Assembly: GCA_028023455.1 (NCBI GenBank)
Contig: JAQFVV010006426.1
Location: 188,001-252,000, forward strand
DNA from: Epiperipatus broadwayi
Lineage: Eukaryota > Onychophora > Udeonychophora > Euonychophora > Peripatidae
Reading direction: 5' to 3'
DNA: 64,000 nt
The position numbers and the translations under genes were made by a program. Positions 10,372 to 21,139 of this stretch are shown one piece after another (the first letter of the stretch is position 1; each line of letters starts with the position of its first letter). The notes beneath the pieces are model-generated. The model was given only the letters and a program-made list of their open reading frames with translations. It did no database searches and was not told the origin of the DNA.

Positions 10372-10484
10372 ATTTATTTTTTCGACATATATGTGTTCAA
10401 GTGTATCAGTGTTATGAGGTAGAGTGGAGAGTGGTGGTTCGTGTAAAAGTCTATGCTTATATACCCTATATATTACATAAATAG

Positions 10485-10509
10485 ACACAGGTATATAATA
10501 AGCCTGTGT
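10485..10509. repeat. Conserved terminal hairpin of the foldback family
   Basis: ACACAGG (10485-10491) pairs with CCTGTGT (10503-10509) over an AT-rich loop. The same hairpin occurs at 27440-27464 and 32123-32146 beside fragments of the same family, so it is a structural end of the element. Confidence 0.75.
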
Positions 10510-10615
10510 GTTTCAGTTATTAATATTCATGTAAATATTTAAAAGCATAGATACTAAAATACTATCCTGAGAAAGACTTAAATTACAATCATATTTAGAT
10601 AATAAATATAAATGT

Positions 10616-11076
10616 GTTAATTACATATCGACCAGTGAAGCTTCCTTTAAATTAAAATCCTTTATAGCAGAGTGATTTCCAGGAAATATTTAAACCCCAT
10701 AAAGTAGGTCAATATTCTAGGAGCATCAAGTTGCAAACACATACGTTTTTGAACCTTCTGAAGCCAGCATCATTTGTTCAGAGAGAGAGAGAGATGATGT
10801 TAAAAGAAAAGTGAAAGAAGCCTATTTAATATCCAATAATAAAAGCGCTATTAACAAAAGAGAGGCTTGCTTTACTCTCTCCAAAGCATGAAATATTTAG
10901 TGGGTTGCATATTTGAATATTTTATGTGAACATTTACACGCGATTAAAAAGCTTTATTTACCATGTATCATCAAGTAAATAGTTATGATTATGGGATTTA
11001 AATATTTCCCTGAAAGCGCTTAGCTATAAAGGATTTTTAATTTAAAGGAAGCTTCACTGGTTGGTATGTAATTAAC
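10616..11076. mobile_element. TIR element, about 460 bp
   Basis: Terminal inverted repeats of about 85 bp: GTTAATTACATA then CCAGTGAAGCTTCCTTTAAA at the left and the complement ending GTAATTAAC at 11076. The interior holds a GAGAGA run near 10780 and no protein. Not the hammerhead family. Superfamily unknown. Confidence 0.8.
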
Positions 11077-11079
11077 ATA

Positions 11080-12390
11080 CTTATATTTTTTTTATTTAAT
11101 AATTTAATTTGAAGGAAATAAATTATTACAAATCATACTTAGAAGAGCTATAAATTTAATATATCCTAATGAAAAATTAAACTAATAAGTTTAAGAGAAA
11201 ATCCTATTTTATATAATTTGGGAGGAGAATGGCATGCCCAATTTTATCAAAAGTCTTTAATAAATCAAACATAAAGTCTCTTTTGATCGTCAATCATGTG
11301 TACTATGCAATCATACATAGTAAGAAAGTTGGTTTCCAATATCTTATTGGATATGAATACATGTTATGAAGAAGACATGTTGTTTAAATCAGTAATAGAT
11401 TTATTATAAACATATTATTCAAAAATTTGTGCAATAATGTGTAAAAAAGAAATAAGCTTATAATTATTAATAGAAGTTTGAGAGCTGTTTTTAAAAATGG
11501 GTATCATTTTAGCACATTTAAGAGCATTAGTAAAGACATAAGTATTTAATGAATAATGGTGGCAATAAATTATTCCATTACGTTTATGTATAGGAGTGGA
11601 AATATAAAAGAAAGATGATATGAAAAATAAGTACAGATCTTAAACTATTGGCAAGTAAGACTTATACATCATACAAATTCAGATTCGCTGACATATCTTG
11701 ACATTGACAAAAACAATTAATGCATTCAGAGAGATCTATTAAAACCAAGAAGCAAAATTGGAATTCAAATTTAAATTAATCACAGATAAAACAGAAAGAA
11801 ATGGTTCAGTTACAGAAATATTTTGAATTTCAGAATATCTAAAGTGAAAAATATGAAGATATCTGTTGTTACAAAAGTTCTATTATGATAAGAACTACAA
11901 TAGTCACATAAAAATTCAGAAGTATTAGAGTAATTTATAAGAATGATTCTATTGAATAATTTATAATATTCAAGATGATCTCTAAGGCAACAAATTCCCT
12001 CTCCCCAAACAGTGCCAAATAAACCTCTAAGGAATTATAAGGAAAATTAAAATAAGAATTTGTTCAGTAAATAGATTAAGAAAAAGCACAACAAAAATTA
12101 AATATATATACTCAGATATGTGTTAGTATGTATATGTGTTTTGTATTTTATATTATCTAAATTTCCTAATGAGCAATAATTACATTAAAAATCATAATGT
12201 AAATGCAAAATATATAAATAAGGAATCGTAATAGTTATAAGAAAAAAATTAAAAATCAAATAGAAAAGAAATATAATTCAATTAAATAAAGCAAAGCTAT
12301 TTGTCATACTCCAGTTCTGCCACCTAGTGTAAGGTTTAATAGTCAGTAGATGCCAGATGGTAGTGTGTAATAAAATTCTATTCTATTCAC
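11080..12390. other. AT-rich stretch, no gene seen
   Basis: No assignable feature. At 12310-12380 a short GC-richer patch contains TGCCACCTAGTG. A related word, TGCCATCTAGTG, occurs at 16950. Possibly two remnants of one short repeat. Confidence 0.5.
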
Positions 12391-12399
12391 ACCACCAAA

Positions 12400-12763
12400 T
12401 TAGTCTCTAGCTTATGGCTTTCATCAGGGAGAAGTTTTGGAATTGAATCTAATGCACCTTTCCTCCAGCAATTGTCATTTACTCTTTTTCCCCTCTATTA
12501 GCTTGAAATTCAACAAATACCTTAATGTTCTGAATCTAAGCTATTTTATCTGTATATTTATATAGATCTGATACCAGTTTAATATCAATATATTTTGGTA
12601 TCTTCAGTTTTTTAATAATTGTAGATGCCTATATTCTTGTAATACCAATAATACATCATATGATTTCTGATTGTACTTTATTTTTAAATAGAAAATCTAT
12701 TTCTCTTACTACTTTGCATAAATCTCCACACTGATAAAAACCATAAGCTAGAAAGTAGTCTGG
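12400..12763. mobile_element. Diverged TIR element related to family H
   Basis: Inverted ends TCTAGCTTATGG..TTCATCAG (about 12404-12428) and CTGAT..CCATAAGCTAGA (about 12732-12752), about 30 bp and imperfect. The end motif matches the subterminal motif of the 13500-13980 element. Interior AT-rich and non-coding. Confidence 0.6.
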
Positions 12764-12764
12764 G

Positions 12765-13405
12765 AATATGAATAAGAAAATATTGGATAGAAATTCATTA
12801 AACACATCTATATGACATTTACTGATTACTCAAGCTTATATAAATGGCAGACTGAAGTAACAGAATTAGATTTGCTATTTAAAAGAAATATGTAGGCAGA
12901 GATTATATGTTGTTTGATGGCATTAAATAAAATTATATAAAATTAAAAGAATACTAATTCTATATACATAATAAATGAGTCAAAAGATCTTATTCAAAAT
13001 TAAAAAAAAAAACTGTCCATATTAAAACAAAATTGATCAAATAATAATTGTTCACAGTAATTTTACAAATTATAAAAAGCAAAGTTCCTTCTAATTTATT
13101 AAAATGGAAAATTTACAATAAGCATGAGAAATATAATCGAATTATCTATCCATTTAATGCAGTATGTAAAGCAACTGTTTTTTAATCATGATAAAGTCAT
13201 TGTCGTTTAATCATAATGCAACTTGTAATCTATTAGTAGTGATTATACTGAAATAAAGCATACATTTGAATTATCATCATAAATATGTATATATAAACAT
13301 AACATTACAATATTAGTCAAATAACTAAATTTTACTAAACTTTTTCCACAATCATGGTTTCATCTATTAACAAATACACCTTTCCAAGTAAAATTCAACA
13401 AAACA
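12765..13405. other. AT-rich stretch, no gene seen
   Basis: No domain, array or TIR recognised. Confidence 0.55.
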
Positions 13406-13408
13406 TAC

Positions 13409-13435
13409 AATATATATATATATACACACACACAT
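13409..13435. repeat. (TA)n(CA)n microsatellite
   Basis: Short compound array, about 7 TA then about 6 CA units. Confidence 0.9.
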
Positions 13436-13499
13436 GGGTGTGTGTAAATGAAATTAAGTCATATAGCACGTGACTTAATTAGCTTGCATTTACAAATGT

Positions 13500-13980
13500 G
13501 ATATAAAGAGTGTGCTAATAAGTATTCAAAATCTCTATCTAGACTTATCCCCATTTCCAAACCAGTTTCAAGTTGATGGCATTCATCAGAAAGGAGCCAG
13601 GACATCCAGACATCAGATTGAAAATATAACTCAAGCCCAGCATTTATCTAATACTTAACTATTAAGTAGAAAATCTGAAATTTTCAGACCTATGTCTTCA
13701 AACCCAGTTCTCCAATTCAAAGAGCCATATGGGACTGAATTAAATTCAGATATACCATACATTAATAGCCATAGCAATCTAATATAGTCAAATCCTTAAT
13801 AGATAAACTATAATACTAATGAAATCAAGTCCTAGCTCCTTACTGATGAGAGCCGTCAACTCGAAAACAGTTTGGGTATGGGATAAGGCTACATTTTGAA
13901 TGCATTTTGTTACTGCATTTATTGGTGAAAAAAAAATAAATAAAATAAGTTTATTTAAAGATACTAGCACACTCTTTATA
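13500..13980. mobile_element. TIR element (family H) with a hammerhead-like subterminal motif
   Basis: Ends share TATAAAGAGTGTGCTA (left about 13503) and its complement (right about 13960-13977). A second inverted block inside pairs 13541-13602 with about 13828-13888 (CTTATCCC, then TTGATGGC or TTGACGGC, then GGAGC-AGGAC). 13520-13715 aligns with 7471-7690. On the plus strand the right inner block reads CTGATGA-GAG-loop-CTC-GAAA (13843-13866), discussed in the findings. No protein; the minus-strand frame 13788-13970 lies inside the repeat. Confidence 0.7.
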
Positions 13981-13984
13981 TATA

Positions 13985-14595
13985 TACTTACATAAAAAAC
14001 AAAATAGCCTTCCCATCATTTATTTCAAAAACCAACTTTTTTTACATCAATAGATGCCATCATGAGATTGGTGGCCACAGATTCAAAAAGTTTTATCTTC
14101 TGTTTCTTTTACTCTTCTTTTCATATCACTTTTTTCATAAAAGATAACCTCTGCATTATCAAATAATATTTTATCTGTATTCAGTTCATGAATACACAAA
14201 ACTGAATTATGATATCTATTTTTAACTCTACTCTTATGAACTTTTGACCTATATAAATTTTATGACAACTGCAAAAAATCTTATAAACTACTCCAAGAGA
14301 CTATTTCAAACTATTTAAAAATAAACTTAAATTCAGGCCTTTCTTCCAGGCCACATATCACCCAATAAAAAACTATTCTTATAAATCAATTTATTAATAT
14401 ATTTTTTATTATAAACCGATTGACATATTAATTTAAATCACTTTAAAAATGAATTTAAAATAGAATAATTGAAATTACTTTTAAAATCTAAATTCCTTAA
14501 AAAAATTTAAATTTATCAATTAAATTGATTTTAAATAGATTTATTAGTGAACATACGTTTAGTTTATCTTATTTAATTGAATGATAAGATGAGGA
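13985..14595. other. AT-rich stretch, no gene seen
   Basis: Extreme AT content between 14380 and 14560. It ends at the 5' truncation point of a PLE fragment. Confidence 0.55.
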
Positions 14596-14599
14596 AAAT

Positions 14600-15235
14600 T
14601 GTAGGTATCTACTTGTGTGAGTGATTTTTCTGAAAACTGAACTTCATCATTCAACTCAGATGTTTTCTGTAGACAAAACTCTTTTCACTAGAGCTCTTAA
14701 TCTTTCAGATAAATCCTATCTAAAAGAAAAAATAAATAATATAAATAATGTTTTATTAGCTAAAGGTTATCAAGCCTTAATTCAAGCTCAAAACAATCAA
14801 AATAAGAAATTACTATTAAGAATTGTATTTATTATACAAAAGGAACTACAGACAATATTAGATGTATTTTAAAATGCTGCAATATAACAACAGCATATAC
14901 TACTTATCAAAATATTAATAACCTATTTAAGCCTAAAGATTCAATTCTTTTTGAGGATCATGATGTTTATGAAATTTCATGTGGCATTTATAAAGCTTCT
15001 TTTGTAGATATGAGAAATCATTATATCATTACCATAAGAGATGAATGTTCTAATGCATTTAAGCAATATTCATCATCATCATCACTCTCACTCTATGCTT
15101 TGGATTCAGGTTATATTTTTCTAACACCAGGATTCGATCTGGATGTGATATTCTCCACTAATGTAAGATCAGAGAAGCCACTGAAATACTAAAAAGATCA
15201 AATTGTATCACAAACATGATGACACATGCAGACTT
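14600..15235 (+). pseudogene. 5'-truncated Penelope-like element (PLE), C-terminal region
   Basis: The first frame (14621-14872) has the PLE linker signature after the RT: RALNLSDKSYL, then a helix, NNVLLAKGYQ. After a frameshift the next frame reads LPYTKGTTDNI, a CNITTAYTTYQ-type segment, KPKDSILFEDHD, then VYEISCG. These correspond to the region before and at the start of the PLE GIY-YIG endonuclease. The second half of the motif (YIG) is lost. The tail (15010-15192) retains an ALDSGYIF-like block and the RSEKPL segment equivalent to the IREAIEI region. The RT domain is missing, as is usual for 5'-truncated copies. One frameshift and late stops make it non-functional. A stretch of TCA repeats (15071-15087) replaces part of the endonuclease. 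Confidence 0.75.
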
Positions 15236-15239
15236 CATT

Positions 15240-15735
15240 TTATTTGAAATATTTTTTTATAACACTTTAATCTGAATAGTATGACTTTTATTTTTATATT
15301 TGTTTTTTCGATTGGTGGAATTGTAACATTGTTATAAATCAATGTTTACAATGCCATTACAACTATTTTTATAGTATTCTATTAATTATCCAGGTGATCA
15401 CTTGTGTGGTGAAGCTAAAATGTCAATATTCTTTTGTAATAAAAATCATAAACGTATGATCCCATAAAAATATCATTTACATTTATAACTTGTGAAAATC
15501 TTCATATATTATATATAATGCTTTACCATTTGTTAATTCTAAATATGTGCAACTCAGTTTACATTTATTTTCTTTTTTATCAGTTTTTGATAACGACCAC
15601 ATAAGATGACTGAAACATTAAATCAACACAAAGTATTAAGCTCTCATAAAATAAAAACAATATTCTAAAAAGATAGTATGGAAGAATTATTATATTTATT
15701 TTTAATATTTAAATATATGTATACTTTATATCCCC
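15240..15735. other. AT-rich stretch, no gene seen
   Basis: Downstream of the PLE tail; no 3' direct repeat of the PLE was recognised. Confidence 0.5.
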
Positions 15736-15739
15736 AGAG

Positions 15740-16090
15740 TTTAGATGTAATTATAGGGAATTTGAACCTAGACTTTCAAGCCCTTCAGCTATCCAATTCA
15801 TCTTATACAACCGATACACATGACCACACATAGGTCAAAGATATTTCTTTTTCACATGAGTGCGGTCATGTGTATCAACTATGAGATGAATTGGATATCT
15901 TTTTCACATGTGTGTGGTCATATATATAGGTTGTATGAGATGAATGGAATTTGAAAGTCTGGGTTTAAATCCCTTATATAAATTTTCTTTTTCATAAGTG
16001 TATGGTCATGTGTAAGTTGTATGAGATGAACTGAATAGCTGAAGGGAGTTTAAAGTCTGGGTTCAAATCCTCTATAATTATATCTATTTT
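15740..16090. repeat. Rearranged subfamily B fragments (one reverse, three forward)
   Basis: 15740-15850 carries one arm in reverse orientation. Then the words CTTTTTCACATG, GGTCATGTGTAT and GAGATGAA recur in forward orientation at about 15846, 15900 and 15988. Each forward piece is the segment just 3' of the hammerhead in intact copies. The hammerhead core itself is absent. Confidence 0.7.
16036..16070 (+). promoter_or_regulatory. Pol III A-box-like and B-box-like motifs in the foldback family
   Basis: TAGCTGAAGGG (16036-16046) fits the A-box consensus TRGCNNARNGG, and GGTTCAAATCC (16060-16070) fits the B-box GGTTCRANTCC exactly. The B-box word recurs with one change in other copies, e.g. 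AGTTCAAATCC at 37118-37128. The 13-nt spacing is shorter than in tRNA genes, so promoter function is uncertain. The boxes lie 3' of the hammerhead in the family's sense orientation. Confidence 0.45.
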
Positions 16091-16094
16091 TATA

Positions 16095-18430
16095 TATTAT
16101 TTATGAATCAATTTGATAAAAAAAAGTTAATAGATAATTTTTATTATTTAATGAACAAAAACCTTATACATTTTATTACTAATATCACTATTTTTATTAA
16201 AATCTTTTACAAAAACTGCTATATCTTTAATTATTTCTCCAGGTAAGCAAACTCTAATACACTCATACTTATCCCTATTACCTTTTTTAATTTTATTTTT
16301 TTAATATATGCCATTTCTAATTTTCCATTTTTCATTTTAGTATTTAGAATCTAAATTTTGAATTAATTTGTCTTTAAAAATAAAATCTTTTCTACAACTA
16401 AAAATACTTTTTAGTCTAGCAGATCACTTCTGAGATTAGCACCATAAATACAATTTTTAAAACTAGTATCGAGCAAAAGAAATAACAATTTTATAGTTAA
16501 AAATAAAGAAGTTGGTAGTGATGCTAATCCAAATACTTGTTATAATTATAAAAAAATCAGTGCCTGTTTTGCCTCTTAAGAGAACTGTTGATAAAAAAAT
16601 AAATATAAAAAACTTAATATTACCAAGAGTTTTATTTCAAGTTTTCCAACCATTAACGTTTTTAAAAGAAGCATTTCATACATCACAAAAAAACATCAGA
16701 TCATTTTTTCTATTCTCTAGAAGTGTTCATTTATAAATACAGTCTTATCAAATTTTAAAAAATCTACATTAGCTTGTGCAGATCTCATATATCACCATAG
16801 AGTTTCTTTATGTTTAAATGACATATTACATAGAAAACAACAATAAAAAGATAACTTCCTGTCATTTTTTACATAACATTGACATCTATCTACCAATTTA
16901 AGAAACTGCAATGTAAAGTAATGGCAAATGCAGAGTACGATTGCACTGCCATCTAGTGCACATTAAATTTTCTTATTGCATATATTATGGCTTTTTGATT
17001 TGGAAAACTCATGTCTGTTATGATGACGTGAGATAAAAAGAAATTCAGTGATTTATATAAAATTCTTAGATTCACAGCATAAGAAAAAGATGTGAAGATG
17101 AATGTGATTAACATGTTAACATCCAATGGGTATGTTTGAGGAAAGTATTCATAAAAGAAGCAAAGATTTTATCTTATCTAAATCCCATTTTTTAATGTAT
17201 GTATGCTAAGTTTTTAATTGATTAGAAATTGAAATAACACTCAATCATCATTAGTGGTAGTTTGCTACTGCTTGTCATCTTCTTAACATGATTTATTCCA
17301 GCCACTCAAATTTGAAGATACATTGTAAAATATTTAATAACACTCCTTGTATTATTAAGATGTATAGATTTGTTCTTAAGGCAAACTCGTAATAAAAAAT
17401 TTTAACTCATTAAACATTATTTTGTAGATACCAATGGAAATCTATTTTTGCAAGTCCATTATTCAATAAAAACAAATGATCAATTTGCAAAATAATAAAA
17501 GAGAACATTTATACTGTATTACTTGAGTTGTCAAGTCCTATAAAGTTACATTCATAGTTTTGGGTTATAAGTATTTAACAAGACAGTAAAGAACATTAAA
17601 TTTGCAGATGAGATACAAACATAAAGATGATTCATGTAAACAAAAATATGAATCTACATAAAAACTTTAACAAAAGTAATGTTTAATAGATAATGATATT
17701 AATAACTTATGTAATGAAGCATCAAAGAACACCAAATCTATACAAAGACTTTTAAAAATATTTTAGTAAACAGAAATTGGAAAGAACTTAAGAACATCTT
17801 ATAGGGCTTGTATTTACTTCATTCATCATCATCAATTTTTATTATAAGAAGAATGAAGAAAGCATATTTTATTCTTATTTTTGAGAGGAAAAAAAAAATA
17901 GAGATTGTTTGAATGATAACATCACATATGTACTCATAGAGATTTGAGTACAATACAATATACATAAATTTATCATTGTCCTTAATTTATTACTCTGTTT
18001 TTTTTTTCATAATTATATAATTCTAATTTTTGTTAATTATTTTAATTATGCCTTATTATGTATAACTCTTAAATTAAACTGTATCATATTTAGATATACA
18101 TGTATCTGTTTCAAAAACCCTTGTACTGTATAATATGTATATGACTACAATAAAAATAAAGATAATATCAGAGCACTATTATCCATGATTTTTGGCATAT
18201 ATGCAAAGGCTTAGAATCAAATATGGATAACAGTTGGTAAATAAGTAAATAATAAAATGATTTATAACTAGGAGGTCCTATGAAGATCAAGCACCAGAAA
18301 TAACAAAGTTGCAGTCCATTAAATTGAACACTAAAGTCTATCACTCTATTTATTGCACTAAATCATATAAAGTAGTAATGGTCTGTCTCATTGTTGTGTT
18401 TAGTCTGGGTTATATATATAAACCAAACAT
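16095..18430. other. AT-rich stretch, no gene seen
   Basis: 2.3 kb without an assignable element. The frame at 16512-16736 is lysine/isoleucine-rich with no known motif. TGCCATCTAGTG at 16950 resembles 12319-12330. Confidence 0.5.
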
Positions 18431-18431
18431 A

Positions 18432-19115
18432 TGTAAATATGATTTATGCTATATTAATAACATATAAACAAATGTACATTTTCATGTTTAAAATATTTTG
18501 CAAAATATTTGCAAAAGTATAGCTCCTAGTTATAAGGAGAACTATGGAAAAAGAGACTGCATGTGCCCTTATAAGTTTCCTACCACTTCCAACTGTTTCT
18601 TAGCAGCCTGCCTCAGGGGTAGGTCCAGTCCACACTTTTGATTGTACTATTCCAGATTGCCTCATGCCAATGTTAGATTCTAGAAGCTTCCAGACAAGAA
18701 TGTGGACTTACCTCACTGTGGTAATCATTTAGCTTAACTGCTATTGCCTAGAAGATAGAAATTCTGTCTTTTAGCTCTGTGGCAGTAGTTCTCTCAGAAC
18801 ATATATGGAGAATGAGTATTCAATCTTTCAGCCTTGTGACAGTAGTTCTTTCAAGATTATGTAATATGCCTTTCAGCTATGTGACAATACTTAGGGTCAA
18901 CCCTATCTTCTAAAGGACTATTTATTGCCAAATTCCCATCCTTAAAGGAAACATTCAAATTCTGTGAGCATTATTGTCTATTGGCCAATTCTTAACATTA
19001 GCTATGCATTATCTATATCAATATGCATAGGTTCATGGCAATGAATACTCACTCTAATCAAGATAACATGGAATCTGAACCAGTCTGTTATTTGAAAGTA
19101 AAATGAGATATGACA
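18432..19115 (-). repeat. 3' LTR of the Gypsy element
   Basis: Aligns with 21140-21828. It contains about three diverged copies of a short internal repeat with the words CTGTGGCAGTAGTTCTCTCA and TTGTGACAGTAGTTCTTTCA between 18775 and 18890. The TGTAAATATG end at 18432 matches TGCAAATATG at 21140. Confidence 0.85.
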
Positions 19116-19128
19116 TTCCCTTCACCTA
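19116..19128 (-). promoter_or_regulatory. Polypurine tract of the Gypsy element
   Basis: On the element's sense strand AGGTGAAGGGAA sits directly before the 3' LTR start TGTCATATC. That is the expected place and composition for the plus-strand primer. Confidence 0.65.
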
Positions 19129-19329
19129 CATAAAATTAGCTCTGGAAAATATAGTCAAGTAGTTGTGCTGGTAGGCATCTTTTTTACTTGGTGGCTTCAT
19201 GAAACTTGGGGTCTTCATCAGCAGATCCAGCATCATCATTTGTGGATCTCTGAACTGTAGATTTATCACAGCTGGATGATGACTTATCACTATTGGTTTG
19301 TAACACTTTGTCATTTGATGAAGCTTTTT

Positions 19330-19585
19330 GATAGCTGGTGATTTAATTTAACCATAGTTGGTTTCTGTAATGATGAACATGTAAGTCTTTAATTTTGATC
19401 ACAACTGCTGGAATCCATTTAATGGTTTCCTTAAATGTGTGGCATGGAACATAAGATCCTATCTGTTTTTTCCCACTTTTAGTTCCATGCTTTATTTTAA
19501 TGTTTAAATCCAGATTAACATCTATTACTGGATAGACCTTGGTTGAATTTATTGTTGTGAGCTGACTCACTTTAGTCACTATAAA
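19330..19585 (-). pseudogene. Integrase C-terminal tail, Ty3/Gypsy
   Basis: The minus strand reads QIGSYVPCHTF, then IKWIPAVVIK, then a basic HHYRNQLWLN-like end. This matches the G.VWVRNF..KW.PG.I...RH.DQL pattern that ends many Gypsy integrases. The peptide is open from 19603 to 19343. It follows the protease directly, so about 2 kb of pol is missing. Confidence 0.65.
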
Positions 19586-19587
19586 AC

Positions 19588-19885
19588 CTAAATGGGTGAA
19601 CAAGGCTCATCCTAATACACTGCTCTGCTTACCAGAAGATGTAACAAGAGGCATATATTTAATTTTATTGATCATTGTAAATTTAACTCTTGCCTGCCCC
19701 AAGGGTACTTCTAGATTGCCTTGGTAATCAATAATTGTTATGCTGCTAGGTTGCTGCTATTTATTTTTTTTATTAATGATAGCGTATATTTTTTTGACAC
19801 AATAAATACAGTATCTAGTTTCATTATTGCAGACGTATCATTAATAAGAATTATGCATTTAAAAGCAGAAGCAATACGTTTCACA
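19588..19885 (-). pseudogene. Aspartic protease remnant, Ty3/Gypsy
   Basis: One frame reads LINDTSAIMKLDTVFIVS, equivalent to the INxxxxxMELDTGAAVS site of Gypsy proteases. The catalytic DTG is DTV here (19807-19815). After a frameshift, another frame gives IIDYQGNLEVPLGQARVKF, MPLVTSSGKQSSVLG and THLGF, matching the Y.G..I...G...V region and the LLGRDWL segment. Stops and the DTV change make it inactive. Confidence 0.75.
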
Positions 19886-19999
19886 TTATTTATACAGGTA
19901 TTTTGTTTTTTAGATTTTAAATTGCCATTCAGGCTTTATGGAATGGACTCATCCATTCTGTTATTAAAAACTTTTTTCCCAGTAAAACAAGCAGCTTTT

Positions 20000-20840
20000 A
20001 TGTAGCTGTCATGCTTGCAGTATGTGCACCCTGGATACTGATGTAGACATTCAGTGAGAGTATTTCAGTTGATCACATCTATAACAATGCTTTTTACTCA
20101 TTATTGGTGAAATATATGAGCAGTGACTTTTACTGTCAGCTGGTGCTTGTCTGAACCAGTTTTCTGCTCAATGATATGAATGCTATATTCCATTTTCTTC
20201 AATAGACTTGCTTGACTGATTGTCGTTTCTTCAAGAGTTACTTGAGATAAAGCAGAATCAAATGCTATTTCAGGTTCCATTGGAAACTTGATCCTGAAGT
20301 TATAATCTCTCATGCCATAAATAAAATGATCTCATGGAGTTTTTAGAAGGAAATCTTTAAACTTGCATTTTAAAGCTAATTTCCTTATTCTAATATTAAA
20401 ATCTCTAGCCTTTTCACCTTTCCCTTGCATACAGAGATTGAAGATGGGCAGAAAAAGTTATTTAGTGTAGATAATACTTTGTCAATATTAAGATTAGATG
20501 GTATCTCATAGGTTGCTTGGGCTTTAAGAACCTAATAAGTCTGAGATCCAATCCCAGAAATTAGCATGGCTAATATTAAGTCAGGCTTTTTAATTTGATT
20601 AGCTTGCAAGTGGAAGAGTACTCATCTCTATAGCTTTACCCAATTTTCTGGATAGGCCAGAACGAATTCTTCAATTGAATAAATTTTAGCCATTTTATTT
20701 TTTTCCCACTTTATGCCATGGGGGAAAGTATGTTTACTTTTATTTGTTTTAGTTTTACTTTTATTTGTTTTAGTTGTTTTTTTAACCTTTGTTTGACAAG
20801 CTACTATTTGCATAATTGTCAATCTTTGACCCACTGGGAG
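20000..20840 (-). pseudogene. gag remnant with zinc knuckles, Ty3/Gypsy
   Basis: An N-terminal piece reads YPENWVKL, equivalent to the ENW.KW.QRFE start of Gypsy gag (20628-20834). A middle piece has FIYGMRDYNFRIKF (20230-20320), the RD.IV.GIRD motif, followed by QVTLEETT. Near 20000-20095, two frames give HCYRCDQ..YSH and, after a +1 shift, EC..YPGCTYCKHDSYIKAAC, that is, two CCHC-type knuckles. Frameshifts at several points show decay. A perfect repeat of TTTTATTTGTTTTAGTT (20738-20774) lies in the N-terminal linker. Confidence 0.72.
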
Positions 20841-21139
20841 AAGTTTCAGCCTTTATTAATAAGGAGCAATCACTCTCATTTGATTTAAAAAATTTTAATG
20901 ACACATAGCATTAGCGGTCAAATTTTGATTGAATGACAAAAATCTATAGCTTGAAAAGGCTGATCTTTAATGTAATTACAATTTATAAAGCACAGCGCTA
21001 TAAAAATAAATGCATATTTACTAATGACACATAGAAGACTGTCATTTAAATTTTTTTTCCAGTCATGAGGAAAATGACTGCAATAAAATCTGTTATTTAT
21101 TTGGGCAATATATATGTGATCTTAATAATCATAGACTCT

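Larger units (their letters stand above)
9678..10481. mobile_element. Near-perfect foldback element with intact hammerhead (subfamily B)
   Basis: About 373-bp arms (9678-10050 and 10107-10481) are nearly exact reverse complements around a 56-bp loop. Each arm holds one hammerhead-like unit in opposite orientation. The arms share the subfamily B sequence found at 36250-37590, 40445-40735, 54000-54242 and 57007-57560. The inner ends carry a TGACCTAAGGTCA palindrome (10028-10040) on both sides of the loop. Plus-strand frames 10302-10484 and minus-strand frames 10128-10488 are shadows of the repeat, not genes. Outside the right arm sits a conserved hairpin (10485-10509). The high arm identity suggests recent formation or gene conversion between arms. 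Confidence 0.9.

Noticed and set aside
10302-10484. Overlapping frames on both strands at 10.1-10.5 kb that look alike
   Set aside because: Both are translations of the foldback arms; the mirrored arm at 9.7-10.0 kb shows the same peptides broken by stops.
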